Of a stretch of DNA of 6,213 nucleotides, positions 6,213-6,213 are shown one piece after another. Both the position numbers and the translations under genes were made by a program. The stretch's first letter is position 1. Every line of letters starts with the position of its first letter. Origin of the DNA: Flavobacteriaceae bacterium UBA3078 (GTDB taxonomy: Bacteria; Bacteroidota; Bacteroidia; Flavobacteriales; Flavobacteriaceae); the NCBI GenBank assembly GCA_002366675.1, contig DFBO01000203.1, forward strand, positions 1 through 6,213, given 5' to 3'. The notes beneath the pieces are model-generated. The model was not told the DNA's origin and did not search any database. It saw only the letters and a program-made list of their open reading frames with translations.

Positions 6213-6213
6213 G

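Overview
The window looks like a chromosomal piece of a marine or soil type member of the Bacteroidota, most likely class Flavobacteriia. The grounds are very AT-rich DNA, a TonB-dependent receptor with an N-terminal carboxypeptidase-regulatory-like domain, a lipoprotein paired with it, starts without Shine-Dalgarno sequences, and a two-domain acyltransferase type that is common in that class. Genus and species cannot be told from the sequence.

Layout, left to right: (1) the last 66 codons of pgi, glucose-6-phosphate isomerase (2-202, +); (2) a 212 bp intergenic region with an unusual cluster of TGTTAA/TTAACA hexamers and a small hairpin; (3) a complete TonB-dependent outer-membrane receptor of 848 aa (415-2961, +); (4) 9 bp later, a 546 aa lipoprotein built of degenerate repeats (2971-4611, +), closed by a clear intrinsic terminator; (5) a 542 bp non-coding stretch between convergent genes holding a 19 bp tandem duplication and several short palindromic, REP-like repeats in various states of decay; (6) on the minus strand, the C-terminal part of a GNAT/hemolysin-type acyltransferase (5154-6212), whose reading frame stays open to the right edge of the window.

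The receptor and lipoprotein almost certainly form one operon and probably one outer-membrane uptake unit: a TonB-driven channel plus a lipid-anchored, perhaps surface-exposed, binding protein. This resembles the SusC/SusD arrangement in principle, but neither protein looks like SusC or SusD. The substrate cannot be read from the sequence. pgi and the acyltransferase are housekeeping neighbours with no visible functional link to the pair. The parts least explained by known families are the repeat lipoprotein, the hexamer cluster in front of the operon, and the repeat nest behind it. I see no CRISPR, tRNA, rRNA, transposase or phage gene.
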